A stretch of DNA of 64,000 bases from Planococcus salinus (GCF_003719725.1 NZ_RIAX01000008.1:1-64000); one strand, 5' to 3'. Counted from the first letter of the stretch, positions 17,564-26,925 are shown. Numbers and translations: made by a program. Notes: a model not told the origin generated them from the sequence alone.

Positions 17564-19535
17564 CCGTTTTTTCTCATCAATGGCGCTGCGCAACATCAAG
17601 TCGAACAGACAATTGTACATTCCATATCTGTTGTCTTCAACTGCAATCATCACGATGTTTTTCCTGATGGTGTCCTTGTTGACCAATAAATTCGTACAGG
17701 AACGTTCCGCTTCGCTGCCGATGCTGTTCATGGTCGGCGTTATCGTAATCGCCATTTTTTCAGTCATTTTTATTTTATACACGAACAGCTTTCTCATTAA
17801 AAGAAGAAAAAAGGAAATCGGCCTCTACGGGATTTTGGGACTGGAGAAAAAGCATGTTGCGAAAATCCTGTTTTTTGAAACGGTCATCACAAGCCTTTTA
17901 AGCATTGCCGCGGGACTGGTGGCAGGCCTGATTTTTGGCCGTCTCGTGTTCATGCTGCTGAATTATTTGCTGCGGCTGCCGACAGATATCGCTTATTCGA
18001 CTTCGCTGGTGAGTGTTGCTGCGACATTTGGTCTGTTCATCGGAATTTTCGGTATCACTTTCCTTTATAATGTCAGCCAGTTCACGTTTGCGAATCCAAT
18101 TAAATTGTTGAAAGGAAAGCAAGAGGGAGAGAAGGAACCGAAAGGCTCGCTGATCCTTTTCATCCTGGCACTTGTTTTCCTGGGTTGGGGCTACTGGATT
18201 TCCATAACGATTCCGGATCCGCTCGCCGCCCTTGAAAAATTTTTCCTGGCTGTGCTCTTTGTCATTATCGGAACATACCTGCTTTTCATTTCAGGTTCCA
18301 TCTTCATCCTGAAAGCGATGAAGAAAAACAAACGCATTTATTACCGCCCGGGCGCTTTTATTTCCATCTCGGGCATGCTTTACCGCATGAAACAAAACGC
18401 TGTGGGCTTAGCGAATATCTGTATTTTGGCGTCGATGGTCATCATTGCCGTTTCGACGACTGCAACGATGTTTATCGGAGCGGAAGAAACTTTGGAAAAC
18501 AGTTATCCTTATGAAAACAATATGAAAGTTTTCGGTGACAGCGAAGATATCGGTGCAATAAATTCACGCTTTTTCGAGCTTCAGGAACAGCTGCGCGAAG
18601 AAACGGAAGCAGCGGGACTCGAAGTGACGGAAATGGAGAGCTATCGCTACCAAAACATGTACGGCCAATTGGAAGGCCAGCAATTCATATTTGAACAGTC
18701 CCTTATTGACGGTTCGGAACTGCCGGTCTTTCTGCAGATTCTGCCGCTCGAAGATTTTAATGCAATGAGCGGAAATTCGTATTCTCTTTCAGACGATGAA
18801 GCGCTGTATTACCATTCGACAGGAACCTATCAGAAAGACGAACTGACCATTGGAGAACAGAATTACCGATTGTCGGCGATTGAAAATGAATTCAGTGAGG
18901 AAATGGCATTAACAGAATCGCTGGTACTCGTCGTGCCGGACATCTCGCATATTAAACAGCTCAAAGAAGATTACGAAAAGCAATTCCCAGATGACGTCTA
19001 CTTGACGGTCGATGCGGAAATCGGCTGGGACACCACCGGCACTGAAGAAGAAAAAAGAGAGTTCGCGGAACAGATGAATGACGAACACAGCTGGGCCGAA
19101 GACCATCATTATGAAGCCCGACTTCTCCAGCGCGAAGAATGGTACAGCATCAACGGCGGATTCCTGTTCCTCGGAATATTCCTCGGTCTGCTGTTTACAA
19201 TCGGCACGGTGCTGATCACTTACTTCAAGCAAGTTTCCGAAGGATTTGACGACCGCGAGAAATTCCAGATCATGCAGAAAGTCGGCCTTGATAAGGACAT
19301 GATTCAGGATTCGACGCGTTCCCAGATTGTCTGGATGTTCCTGTTGCCGATTGTCATCGCCACCATCCACGTGAGTTTCGCCTATCCGATTGTCCGGAAA
19401 TTATTATTGATTTTCGGCGTCACCAATGACGTCACTTGGCTGCTGTCGTTCATCGGTGTGGTGATTGCATTCGCGGCGATTTACTGGATGATTTACCGGG
19501 TGACTTCACGCGTCTATTACAGTATTGTAAAATAA
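17556..19535 (+). CDS. ABC transporter permease, BceB type (FtsX-like, large extracellular domain)
   Basis: 659 residues with the ten-helix plan of BceB permeases: helices 1-4 with an FtsX-like domain ('RRKKEIGLYGILGLEKKHVAKILFFE'), helices 5-7, then a long hydrophilic stretch of about 220 residues (roughly 310-530) that is extracellular, then helices 8-10. The extracellular domain is acidic and contains no recognisable enzyme motif; in this family it recognises the antibiotic-lipid complex. ATG 17556 follows GGTGA and overlaps the ATPase gene. A GTG nine bases earlier is a weaker alternative. Confidence 0.9.
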   Translation: MNNRFFSSMALRNIKSNRQLYIPYLLSSTAIITMFFLMVSLLTNKFVQERSASLPMLFMVGVIVIAIFSVIFILYTNSFLIKRRKKEIGLYGILGLEKKHVAKILFFETVITSLLSIAAGLVAGLIFGRLVFMLLNYLLRLPTDIAYSTSLVSVAATFGLFIGIFGITFLYNVSQFTFANPIKLLKGKQEGEKEPKGSLILFILALVFLGWGYWISITIPDPLAALEKFFLAVLFVIIGTYLLFISGSIFILKAMKKNKRIYYRPGAFISISGMLYRMKQNAVGLANICILASMVIIAVSTTATMFIGAEETLENSYPYENNMKVFGDSEDIGAINSRFFELQEQLREETEAAGLEVTEMESYRYQNMYGQLEGQQFIFEQSLIDGSELPVFLQILPLEDFNAMSGNSYSLSDDEALYYHSTGTYQKDELTIGEQNYRLSAIENEFSEEMALTESLVLVVPDISHIKQLKEDYEKQFPDDVYLTVDAEIGWDTTGTEEEKREFAEQMNDEHSWAEDHHYEARLLQREEWYSINGGFLFLGIFLGLLFTIGTVLITYFKQVSEGFDDREKFQIMQKVGLDKDMIQDSTRSQIVWMFLLPIVIATIHVSFAYPIVRKLLLIFGVTNDVTWLLSFIGVVIAFAAIYWMIYRVTSRVYYSIVK

Positions 19536-19565
19536 AAATAAAAATAAAAATAAGAAGTAAGTTTC

Positions 19566-19600
19566 GCCCTCTATGGACAGCAGTATCCAGGAGGGCTTTT
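19566..19600 (+). terminator. Terminator of the ABC operon
   Basis: GCCCTC (19566-19571) pairs with GAGGGC (19591-19596), extended by TGGA/TCCA inside, then TTTT. A short AAATA-type run precedes it at 19535-19552. Confidence 0.7.
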
Positions 19601-19755
19601 CCAGTTCAGCCAAAAGTCTGAAGTTTGCCGAAAAGCAGGCAGATTCTCTCCTTTTTGTTTCTGCATCCAGTAGGATATATAGTAGCGAAGAGCTGCGGCA
19701 TAAACGCTTATCTGTCCGTTTTTTCGGGTAAAGAGATTTTTAAGGAGGCATTCAT

Positions 19756-20877
19756 ATGGCAACCAAGACAGAAAATATTTTTAAACCCTATACATTCCGG
19801 TCAGGAGTAACTGTTGAAAATCGGGTATTCATGGCACCGATGACCACGTCCTCTTCACTGCCGAACGGCGATGTGGCAGATGAGGAACTGGTTTACTACA
19901 AGCGCCGGGCAGCCAGTGGACTGGGTGCCATTATAACAGCATGCGCACATGTTGAACCGCTTGGTGTCGGCTTTCCGAACGCATTTGGTGCAGACAGTGA
20001 CGAGCGGATTGACAGCCTGTCCCGCTTGGCGCGGTCAATCCAGGACGGAGGCTCAAAAGCGATTCTGCAGATTTTTCACGCCGGGCGGATGTCGAACAGT
20101 GAGCTGTTGAACGGCGAACAGCCCGTGTCAGCAAGCAGTATCGCGGCACCTCGGCCGAATGCCGAAACACCGCGTGAAATGACGGCAGATGAAATCGAAG
20201 CGACGATTGCCGCTTTCGGAGAGGCGACAAGACGTGCTATCCAGGCAGGTTTTGACGGCGTGGAAATCCACGGTGCCAATACGTATTTGATCCAGCAGTT
20301 TTTCTCTCCGCATTCGAACCGGCGGACAGACCAGTGGGGCGGCGATGTCGTTGGACGCATGGCGTTTCCGCTGGCGGTCATCGAATCCATACAGGAGGCG
20401 GTCGCAAACTATGCGGATAAGCCGTTTGCTGTCGGTTACCGGATCAGTCCGGAAGAACGCGAAGAACCGGGAATTACTATGGAAGATACACTGAAGTTCG
20501 TGACAGCCATCGCGGACAAAGGCGTGGATTACCTGCACGTGTCTGTAGGGAATTTCCATGGTGGCTCACTGCGTGAAGATGACAGCCATTCGCGGGTGGA
20601 CATTCTCCAGCAGCATATCGGCGACCGGATTCCGGTTATCGGTGTCGGCGGCCTTCAGACACTGGATCAGGTGAAAGAGGCATTGGAAATCACTCCGTTT
20701 GTATCACTCGGACATGCTGTCCTGATGGATCCGGACTGGCTTGGAAAAGTGAAGAAAAGACAGGAAGAAAACATCTTCCAGGCACTTTACTTAAGCAGGA
20801 AAGACGAACTCGACATTCCGGAGAATCTGTGGAATATGATTACAAACGCACCTGGCTGGTTCCGGGTGGAGGAATAG
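19756..20877 (+). CDS. NADH:flavin oxidoreductase, Old Yellow Enzyme family
   Basis: 373-residue FMN-dependent TIM-barrel protein. 'RVFMAPMTTSSSLPNG' (FMN-binding start of the barrel), 'LQIFHAGRMSN', 'DGVEIHGANTYLIQQFFSPHSNRRTDQWGG' (active-site His/Asn region and substrate loop) and 'VGGLQTLDQVKEAL' are in family order. These enzymes reduce activated C=C bonds or act as dienoyl/other reductases; no Fe-S cluster extension is present, so it is not the 2,4-dienoyl-CoA reductase type. AAGGAGG lies 7 bases before ATG 19756. Monocistronic. Confidence 0.88.
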   Translation: MATKTENIFKPYTFRSGVTVENRVFMAPMTTSSSLPNGDVADEELVYYKRRAASGLGAIITACAHVEPLGVGFPNAFGADSDERIDSLSRLARSIQDGGSKAILQIFHAGRMSNSELLNGEQPVSASSIAAPRPNAETPREMTADEIEATIAAFGEATRRAIQAGFDGVEIHGANTYLIQQFFSPHSNRRTDQWGGDVVGRMAFPLAVIESIQEAVANYADKPFAVGYRISPEEREEPGITMEDTLKFVTAIADKGVDYLHVSVGNFHGGSLREDDSHSRVDILQQHIGDRIPVIGVGGLQTLDQVKEALEITPFVSLGHAVLMDPDWLGKVKKRQEENIFQALYLSRKDELDIPENLWNMITNAPGWFRVEE

Positions 20878-20907
20878 GTTTCATAACTGGATAAATGAAA
20901 GAATAAG

Positions 20908-20949
20908 ACAGCCGTCTCAATCAAATACTTTTGAGGATGGCTGTTTTTT
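20908..20949 (+). terminator. Terminator of the OYE gene
   Basis: ACAGCCGTCTCAA (20908-20920) pairs with TTGAGGATGGCTGT (20931-20944) with one bulge, followed by T5. Confidence 0.75.
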
Positions 20950-21061
20950 GATTGATTACAGGTGGAACATTCATAAAAAAATGCTCTTCATCTTTATGAA
21001 AGTGAAACAAATACTTCATAATTGAATCTCCAGTTTCTATAGTGGGGGAGAAAGGATTTTT

Positions 21062-21616
21062 ATGAAATGCGATTATATTTTTGAATCGGATCGATTGGGT
21101 TTTAGAAGGTGGAAAGATACTGATAAAGAAGTGTTTTCATCGATGAATGCCGATGATTCGGTGATGGCGTTTTTCCCCGGTAAGCTAACGAAAGCACAGT
21201 CAGATTCGCTGATTGATAAAATGGAAGAACACCTGGAGGCAAAAGGTTACGGCTTATGGGCAGTGGAACTGAAAAAAGATGGGTCTTTCATCGGTTTTAT
21301 CGGTTTGTCAGAAGTGAACTTGGAGGTTGAGTTTAAAGGAGCCATTGAAATCGGGTGGCGGCTGGATAAAAAATATTGGAAGAAAGGGTATGCAAGGGAA
21401 GGAGCTGAAGCTTGTTTGGCCTATGCATTTGAGACACTAAAAATGAAGGAAATCCATTCCTTCACTTCTGCATTGAATCTGCCTTCTGAAATGGTAATGA
21501 AAAGAATCGGCATGACAAAAATTGGTGAATTCGAGCATCCGCTTCTGGCGGAACATCATCCATTGAGAAAACACGTTTTATATAAAATAACCAGTTCGAC
21601 GTATCATTCGAAATAG
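21062..21616 (+). CDS. GNAT-family N-acetyltransferase (RimJ/RimL type)
   Basis: 184 residues. 'ESDRLGFRRWKDTDKEVFSSMNAD' at the start, 'GLWAVELKKDGSFIGFIGL', 'IEIGWRLDKKYWKKGYAREGAEACLAYAFE' (acetyl-CoA pyrophosphate loop) and 'NLPSEMVMKRIGM' match acetyltransferases of the RimJ/RimL group. It uses acetyl-CoA to modify an amine; the target may be a protein N-terminus or a small molecule. Preceded by GGGAGAAAGGA. No operon partner. Confidence 0.87.
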   Translation: MKCDYIFESDRLGFRRWKDTDKEVFSSMNADDSVMAFFPGKLTKAQSDSLIDKMEEHLEAKGYGLWAVELKKDGSFIGFIGLSEVNLEVEFKGAIEIGWRLDKKYWKKGYAREGAEACLAYAFETLKMKEIHSFTSALNLPSEMVMKRIGMTKIGEFEHPLLAEHHPLRKHVLYKITSSTYHSK

Positions 21617-21781
21617 TTGTTTGAGCAGCAGTAGAATCCGGAAGCGGCTGCCATGTTTTAGATCAACTGCATATTACTATGAAAAACATCATGGTATAGA
21701 ATAAATTGAAGCTGATTATAAATGTAGATACGAGTTTGTTAGAAGTACGTAACAAAAAATTTCAAAATAGGGGTGTTCATA

Positions 21782-22147
21782 TTGTCTTATCAACCGATCA
21801 ATTTACGTGAGAAACTGACAAAATTTCAAGAGCAATGGTCGCCGAAAGTCATTGCGGAAATGAATGATTATCAATTTAAAGTGGTCAAAGTACAGGGTGA
21901 CTTTGTTTGGCATAAACATGAAGACACTGATGAAGTGTTTTTCGTCATCAAAGGAGAAATCACCATCGAATTCCGGGACGGGGAAGTCACATTAGGAGAG
22001 GGAGAAATGTTCGTGGTTCCTAAAGGGATGGAGCATAAGCCATATGCAAAAAACGAAGCTGAAATTCTGCTGGTGGAACCCAAGGGAGTTGTAAATACGG
22101 GAGACCAGATCAGTGCCCAAACTGCAGAAAATGATGTGTGGATATGA
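21782..22147 (+). CDS. Cupin-domain protein
   Basis: 121-residue single-cupin beta-barrel. Motif 1 '[25 protein letters not shown]' carries the metal ligands His-His-Glu and motif 2 '[16 protein letters not shown]' the last His. Small cupins of this type ('[21 protein letters not shown]') are of unknown function, possibly mannose-isomerase-like or dioxygenase-like. TTG 21782 is chosen since GGGGTG lies 6 bases upstream; GTG 21773 is in frame but forms part of that site. Confidence 0.8.
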   Translation: MSYQPINLREKLTKFQEQWSPKVIAEMNDYQFKVVKVQGDFVWHKHEDTDEVFFVIKGEITIEFRDGEVTLGEGEMFVVPKGMEHKPYAKNEAEILLVEPKGVVNTGDQISAQTAENDVWI

Positions 22148-22202
22148 CTTGAGTGTTGACCGTTTGCGAGAATGAACAAGCAGGTGTTCAACATTCAAAT
22201 GA

Positions 22203-22244
22203 AGAGTGCTTTTCTTGGTTTCCATAACTGAAAGAAAGCACTTT
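22203..22244. terminator. Terminator between cupin and alkaline phosphatase genes
   Basis: AGTGCTTTTCTT (22205-22216) pairs with AAAGAAAGCACT (22231-22242) with one wobble-type mismatch, and lies between convergent genes. Confidence 0.6.
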
Positions 22245-22252
22245 ACCCCTTT

Positions 22253-23908
22253 TTATTTTGACATGTTGAATGCCTCTTTTGATACAAAGAAGTCTTCTCC
22301 GTTATAAACAATGACACCTTCCAGCATCTTTGTGTACGTTTTTTTATTCTGTGTGACATGGGCTATGTTTTTATTGACAGGCAATTCGATTTTTATCTTG
22401 TTCTTTTCTGCAATGAATACAGGATTGTTTTCATCCGTTTCGTCAATGTGAGTCGTGTAACCTTTCTGTTCAAAAGATTCTTTCGCATTGACGAATAACT
22501 TATCAGTTGTTTTTTCAAGATCAATGTTCATAAACGTCGCCATTGTTTTGGCAATGTCCGTGTTATCCACTAAACCAGACGGCTTGGACGGGCCGTATGC
22601 GTATAAGAATACATCTTCTCCAGTATGTCCACCAGTCGAGAAGCCAATGTTCGCTCGTTGTGCCAGCATATCAGCCATGTCAGCCGCCAGCGTGTCCGAT
22701 TGTTTCAATGTATTGACTTCCTCTTCAGTCAAGTTATCCAAACCGTATAGTTCAGCAGCTTCTCTCATATTGGAGCGGTCAGATTTTAATGTTTTCAGAG
22801 CCCCTTCAATCGTCATTACCGCTTTCTTCAAAGGATCGACATATTCTGACACCGGGATAGCTGGGTAAGTTGAGTTTGTATTCACGTTCCCCATGGTGAT
22901 TCCGCTGTTCCCGTGATCGCTGACCGCAATAACCATCGTATTGCCATCCTCTTTTGCAAAATCCACGGCTTCTTGTACCGCTGCGTCAAAAGCCAGGACA
23001 TCGCTTATGATTCCTACTGTGTCGTTCGCATGTGCTGCCCAGTCCACTTTGCTTCCTTCGACAAACAGGAAGAATCCATCTTCGTCTTTTGACAGGGTGT
23101 CAATTCCTTTTTTCGTCATTTCAGCAAGAGAAGGCTGCTCTTCATTGGTTTCTTGACGGTCAAATTCGTATGCAAGGGCGGAAGGAGCGAATGAACCCCA
23201 TAGCTTATCTGATGTTGAATTCAAAAGTTCATCTCTCGATTCCACAAAGTCATACCCATTTTCATGAATTACATCAATCAGGTTTTCACCATCGACGCGT
23301 GCGTTTTTAGTCGATCCTGGAGCAAGGGATTCTTTTCCTCCTCCCAGTACAACTTCAATGTCTTGGTATACTTGCTGTTCGGCAATATCCTGGTAGTTGC
23401 TTCGATGAACGGCGTGAGCAGAAAAACCTGCCGGCGTTGCGTGCTGAATCTCTGAAGTGGAGATGATTCCTGTCGATTTCCCTAATAACTCCGCTCCCTC
23501 CAACACGCTGGCAACCGGTTTATATGTATCCTCGGGATCAATCGGATCGACACCCGGCGTATTCACGAGTTCAGGAAGAAGGCCGATGATCTTATCGTTG
23601 GACTTGTTGCCAGTCGCTAAAGCAGTAGCTGCAGGGGCGGAGTCAGTAATTGCAGATTCGGCAGAATGGGTATGCATGCCACCTACAAGGATGCTATCCA
23701 TTGCAAGGTCTTCACCTTTGTACCATCTTGCCAGAGTAGTAGCACCGGCACTCGTGCCGTCCATCACCATCATAATGACGTTGGTCGGTTCGCTTTTCTT
23801 GTCTTTTGCTTCAGTTGCTGTTCCATTTGCTGCGAAGGCCAAAGAAGAAACAGCGACAGTGGCGGCGATTGAAATCCCGGCGGCCTTCTTTTTGAAATTA
23901 CGTTTCAT
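22253..23908 (-). CDS. Secreted alkaline phosphatase
   Basis: 551 residues, with a Sec signal peptide (KKKAAG start, hydrophobic run, cleavage near AFA-A at about residue 26). D50 (MVMDG), the catalytic Ser90 (ITDSAPAATA), the metal ligands in 'VEGSKVDWAAHAND' and 'SDHGNSG', and 'GGHTGEDV' follow the order of PhoA-type phosphomonoesterases. It releases phosphate from extracellular esters. It is longer than the usual 430-460 residues because of a C-terminal region of about 90 residues (after 'FMNIDLEKT') that ends in 'VIVYNGEDFFVSKEAFNMSK'. ATG 23908 has AAGGAGG 9 bases upstream. Four Pho-box-like repeats lie upstream. Confidence 0.9.
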   Translation of the reverse strand: MKRNFKKKAAGISIAATVAVSSLAFAANGTATEAKDKKSEPTNVIMMVMDGTSAGATTLARWYKGEDLAMDSILVGGMHTHSAESAITDSAPAATALATGNKSNDKIIGLLPELVNTPGVDPIDPEDTYKPVASVLEGAELLGKSTGIISTSEIQHATPAGFSAHAVHRSNYQDIAEQQVYQDIEVVLGGGKESLAPGSTKNARVDGENLIDVIHENGYDFVESRDELLNSTSDKLWGSFAPSALAYEFDRQETNEEQPSLAEMTKKGIDTLSKDEDGFFLFVEGSKVDWAAHANDTVGIISDVLAFDAAVQEAVDFAKEDGNTMVIAVSDHGNSGITMGNVNTNSTYPAIPVSEYVDPLKKAVMTIEGALKTLKSDRSNMREAAELYGLDNLTEEEVNTLKQSDTLAADMADMLAQRANIGFSTGGHTGEDVFLYAYGPSKPSGLVDNTDIAKTMATFMNIDLEKTTDKLFVNAKESFEQKGYTTHIDETDENNPVFIAEKNKIKIELPVNKNIAHVTQNKKTYTKMLEGVIVYNGEDFFVSKEAFNMSK

Positions 23909-23957
23909 TTTCATATTCCTCCTTAAAATAATATAAGCAAGTTGTATTGCAGTTATG

Positions 23958-24022
23958 ATGATAGAGCACCAGTATTTCAGGGGTATGGATGCTAAGTGAA
24001 TTTCATGTAAAAATTTTGTTAA
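23958..24022 (-). promoter_or_regulatory. Pho boxes and -10 region of the alkaline phosphatase gene
   Basis: Read on the minus strand, TTAACA (24022-24017), TTTACA (24011-24006), TTCACT (24000-23995) and TCCATA (23989-23984) recur exactly every 11 bases, the layout of PhoP-binding TT(A/T/C)ACA repeats. A -10 TATCAT lies at 23963-23958, 20 bases after the last repeat, and there is no separate -35. This predicts PhoP activation on phosphate starvation. The rest of the gap up to 24442 shows nothing else except the next promoter. Confidence 0.65.
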
Positions 24023-24258
24023 GGAAGATGAAAATTCAGGGAATAAAAGGAATTCGAGTTTATAGAACGAGGTTAAAGATGGAGGGAATAATGAAGAAGC
24101 GACAAAGAACAATTAAGGGATGGGAAAGCAAGAGTAGATATGGCTTCGCCTGGACATAAGATTTTTATCACTAAAGAGCTTGTATGAAAGAAATTCAAAG
24201 AGGAAGAAGGTTTCACCTTAAAAGCTTTTTCACTCTTAATGAAGATAAGAATACTTAG

Positions 24259-24287
24259 TTGGTATTTCGGGCGGATTCTGCTACACT
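24259..24287 (+). promoter_or_regulatory. Candidate promoter of the alpha-glucosidase gene
   Basis: TTGGTA (24259-24264), 17-base spacer, TACACT (24282-24287), 155 bases before the start codon. Moderate match; no cre site was seen near it. Confidence 0.4.
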
Positions 24288-24442
24288 TTCAATTTGAAAT
24301 TCATTTTTATAAGGACATGCTGCTGGAAGTTGGAAATGATTTACGAGATAAAACAGATGTTAGAACGTCTTCGAAACAACTCAAAGGTGAACGCCGTTTG
24401 ATTGGATGGAGGCATGGCTAAGGTCTTTGCGAGGGAGCAGTT

Positions 24443-26080
24443 ATGAAGAGAACATGGTGGAAAGAAGCAGTCGCTTATCAAGTCTATCCAAGGAGTTTCA
24501 AAGATTCGAATGGGGATGGGATTGGCGACATTAATGGTGTGACCGACAAATTGGATTATTTGAAAGATCTTGGCATCGATGTTATTTGGATTTGCCCGAT
24601 GTATAAATCGCCGAATGATGATAATGGATATGACATCAGTGATTACCAGGATATTATGGACGAATTCGGGACCATGGCGGATTTTGACCGTCTGCTGGCA
24701 GAAGTTCATGCACGCGGCATGAAGCTCATCATCGATTTGGTCATCAATCACACGAGCGATGAACACCCATGGTTTATGGAATCACGTTCTTCTCTTGAGA
24801 ATGACAAACGCGACTGGTATATCTGGAGTGATGAACCGACCAATTGGGAAAGCATTTTTGGCGGATCGGCGTGGCAATACGATCAAAAGACCAAACAATA
24901 TTACCTGCATTTATTTTCCAAAAAGCAGCCGGACTTGAACTGGGAAAATCCCGAAGTCCGTCAGGCATTATATGACATGGTCAACTGGTGGCTGGATAAA
25001 GGAATTGACGGCTTCCGTGTTGATGCCATCAGTCACATTAAAAAAGACTTAAGCAATATGGAAGATCCGGAACAAAATCTGTATGTGCCGGCTTGGGATA
25101 AAATGAGGAACGTGGAAGGTATCCAGCCGCTCTTAGCCGAACTGCGCGACAACACTTTCGCTAAGCGAGACATTATGACCGTCGGCGAAGCAAATGGAGC
25201 GCAGGCTGAAGAAATCGGCGAATGGATCAGTGAAGAGAACGGCAAATTCGATATGGTATTCCAGTTTGAAAGCATGGGATTATGGGACACCGATTCAACA
25301 ACCGGCATTGATGTGCCGAAGCTGAAAGAAGTGCTGACCAAATGGCAGAAAAGCGTGGAAGGCCAGGGATGGAATGCTTTATTCGTTGAAAATCATGACA
25401 AGCCGCGCATCGTTTCCTCGTGGGGAAATGACCGTGAATACTGGCGGGAAAGCGCCACTGCCATCGCCTGCATGTATTTTTTCATGCAAGGCACGCCTTT
25501 CATTTACCAGGGGCAGGAAATCGGCATGACCAATGCCCCGTTTGATGATTTGTCACATTACGATGATGTTCAAACACACAATTTATACCATTACAGCCGC
25601 TCGGAAGGCATGGGGCACGATGATGTGATGACCATCATCAAAGCGCAGAGCCGCGATCATTCCCGTACGCCGATGCAATGGGATGCAAGTCCGCATGCCG
25701 GTTTCTCAGAAGCTGCGCCCTGGCTCCAAGTCAATCCGAATTACCAGCAGATCAATGTGGAAGCACAGCTGGAAGATCCGAATTCCATTCTTTGGTTTTA
25801 CCGTCGGATGATTTGGCTCCGCAAGCAGACGGATGTGCTGGTATATGGCACCTATGAACTTCAGGATGTTGGGCATGAATCCATTTATGCATATACACGG
25901 CATGACGAATCAAAGACGGTGCTGGTCATTACGAATTTGACGCCGTATGCGTGTTACTGGGAAGAGCCGAAAGACGCCCGTTGCTTGCTGGCCAACTATG
26001 AAGATCTCGACACAAGTCTGCTCCAGCCTTTTGAAGCGCGGGTATACCAGCTGGCTGATGAACCGGAAAGCAGAAAATAA
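24443..26080 (+). CDS. Alpha-glucosidase, GH13 subfamily 31 (probably alpha-1,4-specific)
   Basis: 545 residues, cytoplasmic, (beta/alpha)8 barrel. Conserved regions: 'DLVINHTSDEHPWF' , 'GIDGFRVDAISH' with nucleophile D194, 'TVGEANG' with acid/base E249, and 'FVENHDKPR' with D319. The residue after the nucleophile is Ala195; in this subfamily Ala or Thr there goes with alpha-1,4 preference and Val with alpha-1,6. Overall wording (SFKDSNGDGIGDI, WESIFGGSAWQYD, FIYQGQEIGMTN) is like the exo-alpha-1,4-glucosidase of Geobacillus. It likely hydrolyses maltose and short maltodextrins. No transporter or regulator adjoins it. Confidence 0.92.
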   Translation: MKRTWWKEAVAYQVYPRSFKDSNGDGIGDINGVTDKLDYLKDLGIDVIWICPMYKSPNDDNGYDISDYQDIMDEFGTMADFDRLLAEVHARGMKLIIDLVINHTSDEHPWFMESRSSLENDKRDWYIWSDEPTNWESIFGGSAWQYDQKTKQYYLHLFSKKQPDLNWENPEVRQALYDMVNWWLDKGIDGFRVDAISHIKKDLSNMEDPEQNLYVPAWDKMRNVEGIQPLLAELRDNTFAKRDIMTVGEANGAQAEEIGEWISEENGKFDMVFQFESMGLWDTDSTTGIDVPKLKEVLTKWQKSVEGQGWNALFVENHDKPRIVSSWGNDREYWRESATAIACMYFFMQGTPFIYQGQEIGMTNAPFDDLSHYDDVQTHNLYHYSRSEGMGHDDVMTIIKAQSRDHSRTPMQWDASPHAGFSEAAPWLQVNPNYQQINVEAQLEDPNSILWFYRRMIWLRKQTDVLVYGTYELQDVGHESIYAYTRHDESKTVLVITNLTPYACYWEEPKDARCLLANYEDLDTSLLQPFEARVYQLADEPESRK

Positions 26081-26104
26081 AAATGTTTCCTGGTGCTGAT
26101 GGAT

Positions 26105-26150
26105 AATGGCGTTTCGGGTGAGCTTGCAGCTTACCCGAAACGCCATTTTT
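26105..26150 (+). terminator. Terminator of the alpha-glucosidase gene
   Basis: AATGGCGTTTCGGGT (26105-26119) pairs perfectly with 26133-26147, ending in five T residues. Confidence 0.88.
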
Positions 26151-26246
26151 ATAGGAAGGAATTTTTCCCCGCATATGCTATCATGGGAAAGGAATAAACG
26201 GATTCATATACAATGGGTTTTACTTTTTACAGGAGGTCGAAGGGGA

Positions 26247-26741
26247 ATGGACAATAACGATATATTAATCAGATTGCGCTATGCGCTGGATATAAAAGAC
26301 AGTGACGTGGCGGAGATTTTCAAACTGGGCGGCGCGCAGGTATCGCAGGAAGAAGTACCGCTGATTCTCACCAAAACACCAGACTTTGCTGAAGAAGAAG
26401 TGGCGCAGAAAGAAAATATCCCGTTGGACAACGATACGTTGGAAGCGTTTTTGAATGGGCTGATCATCTTCAAGCGAGGAAGACAGGAAGGCCAGCCTGA
26501 AACGCCGGCGCTGTCTCATGAACGGATCAATAACCTGGTATTGAAGAAAGTGAAAATAGCATTGCAGCTGACGAGTGAAGACATGCTGGAAATTTTCAAA
26601 GCGGCGAAATTCACCGTGTCAAAAGGGGAAATCGGTGCTTTCTTACGAAAAGAAGGGCATAAGAATTACAAGGAATGCGGCGACCAGATCACGCGGAATT
26701 TCCTGAAAGGCCTGGCAATCAAATATCGCGGGGAGAAGTAA
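26247..26741 (+). CDS. DUF1456 protein (YehS-like)
   Basis: 164 residues with two copies of the DUF1456 module: 'NDILIRLRYALDIKDSDVAEIFKLGG' (about 4-29) and 'NNLVLKKVKIALQLTSEDMLEIFKAA' (about 92-117), each followed by 'VS..E' and 'FL'. The protein is small, helical and of unknown function. ATG 26247 follows AGGAGG and GAAGGGG. The frame is open further upstream through the preceding terminator, but that part is not coding. Confidence 0.85.
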   Translation: MDNNDILIRLRYALDIKDSDVAEIFKLGGAQVSQEEVPLILTKTPDFAEEEVAQKENIPLDNDTLEAFLNGLIIFKRGRQEGQPETPALSHERINNLVLKKVKIALQLTSEDMLEIFKAAKFTVSKGEIGAFLRKEGHKNYKECGDQITRNFLKGLAIKYRGEK

Positions 26742-26743
26742 GG

Positions 26744-26780
26744 AAACGGCACGTCCTGGTCTCAGGACGTGCCGTTTTTT
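26744..26780 (+). terminator. Terminator of DUF1456 and first hairpin of the repeat array
   Basis: AAACGGCACGTCCTG (26744-26758) and its complement (26763-26777) with loop GTCT, then T run to 26780. It occupies the same place in unit 1 of the array as the AAAGCTGCAC hairpin does in units 2 and 3. Confidence 0.85.
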
Positions 26781-26925
26781 GTATGTTGCTGGTCTTCGGC
26801 ATGTATTTTGGCCGCGAGGGAACGTATTTCCTTGACGAGAGACAGTAAATGCCGTCGAAGAGACAGTAAATCCAGCGTAAGGGACAGTATATCCAATAAG
26901 TGGGAATATTTAAAAGGGAATAAAG

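Noticed and set aside
26106-26246. N-terminal extension of DUF1456 starting MAFRVSLQ
   Set aside because: It is a translation of the alpha-glucosidase terminator hairpin; AGGAGG supports ATG 26247.
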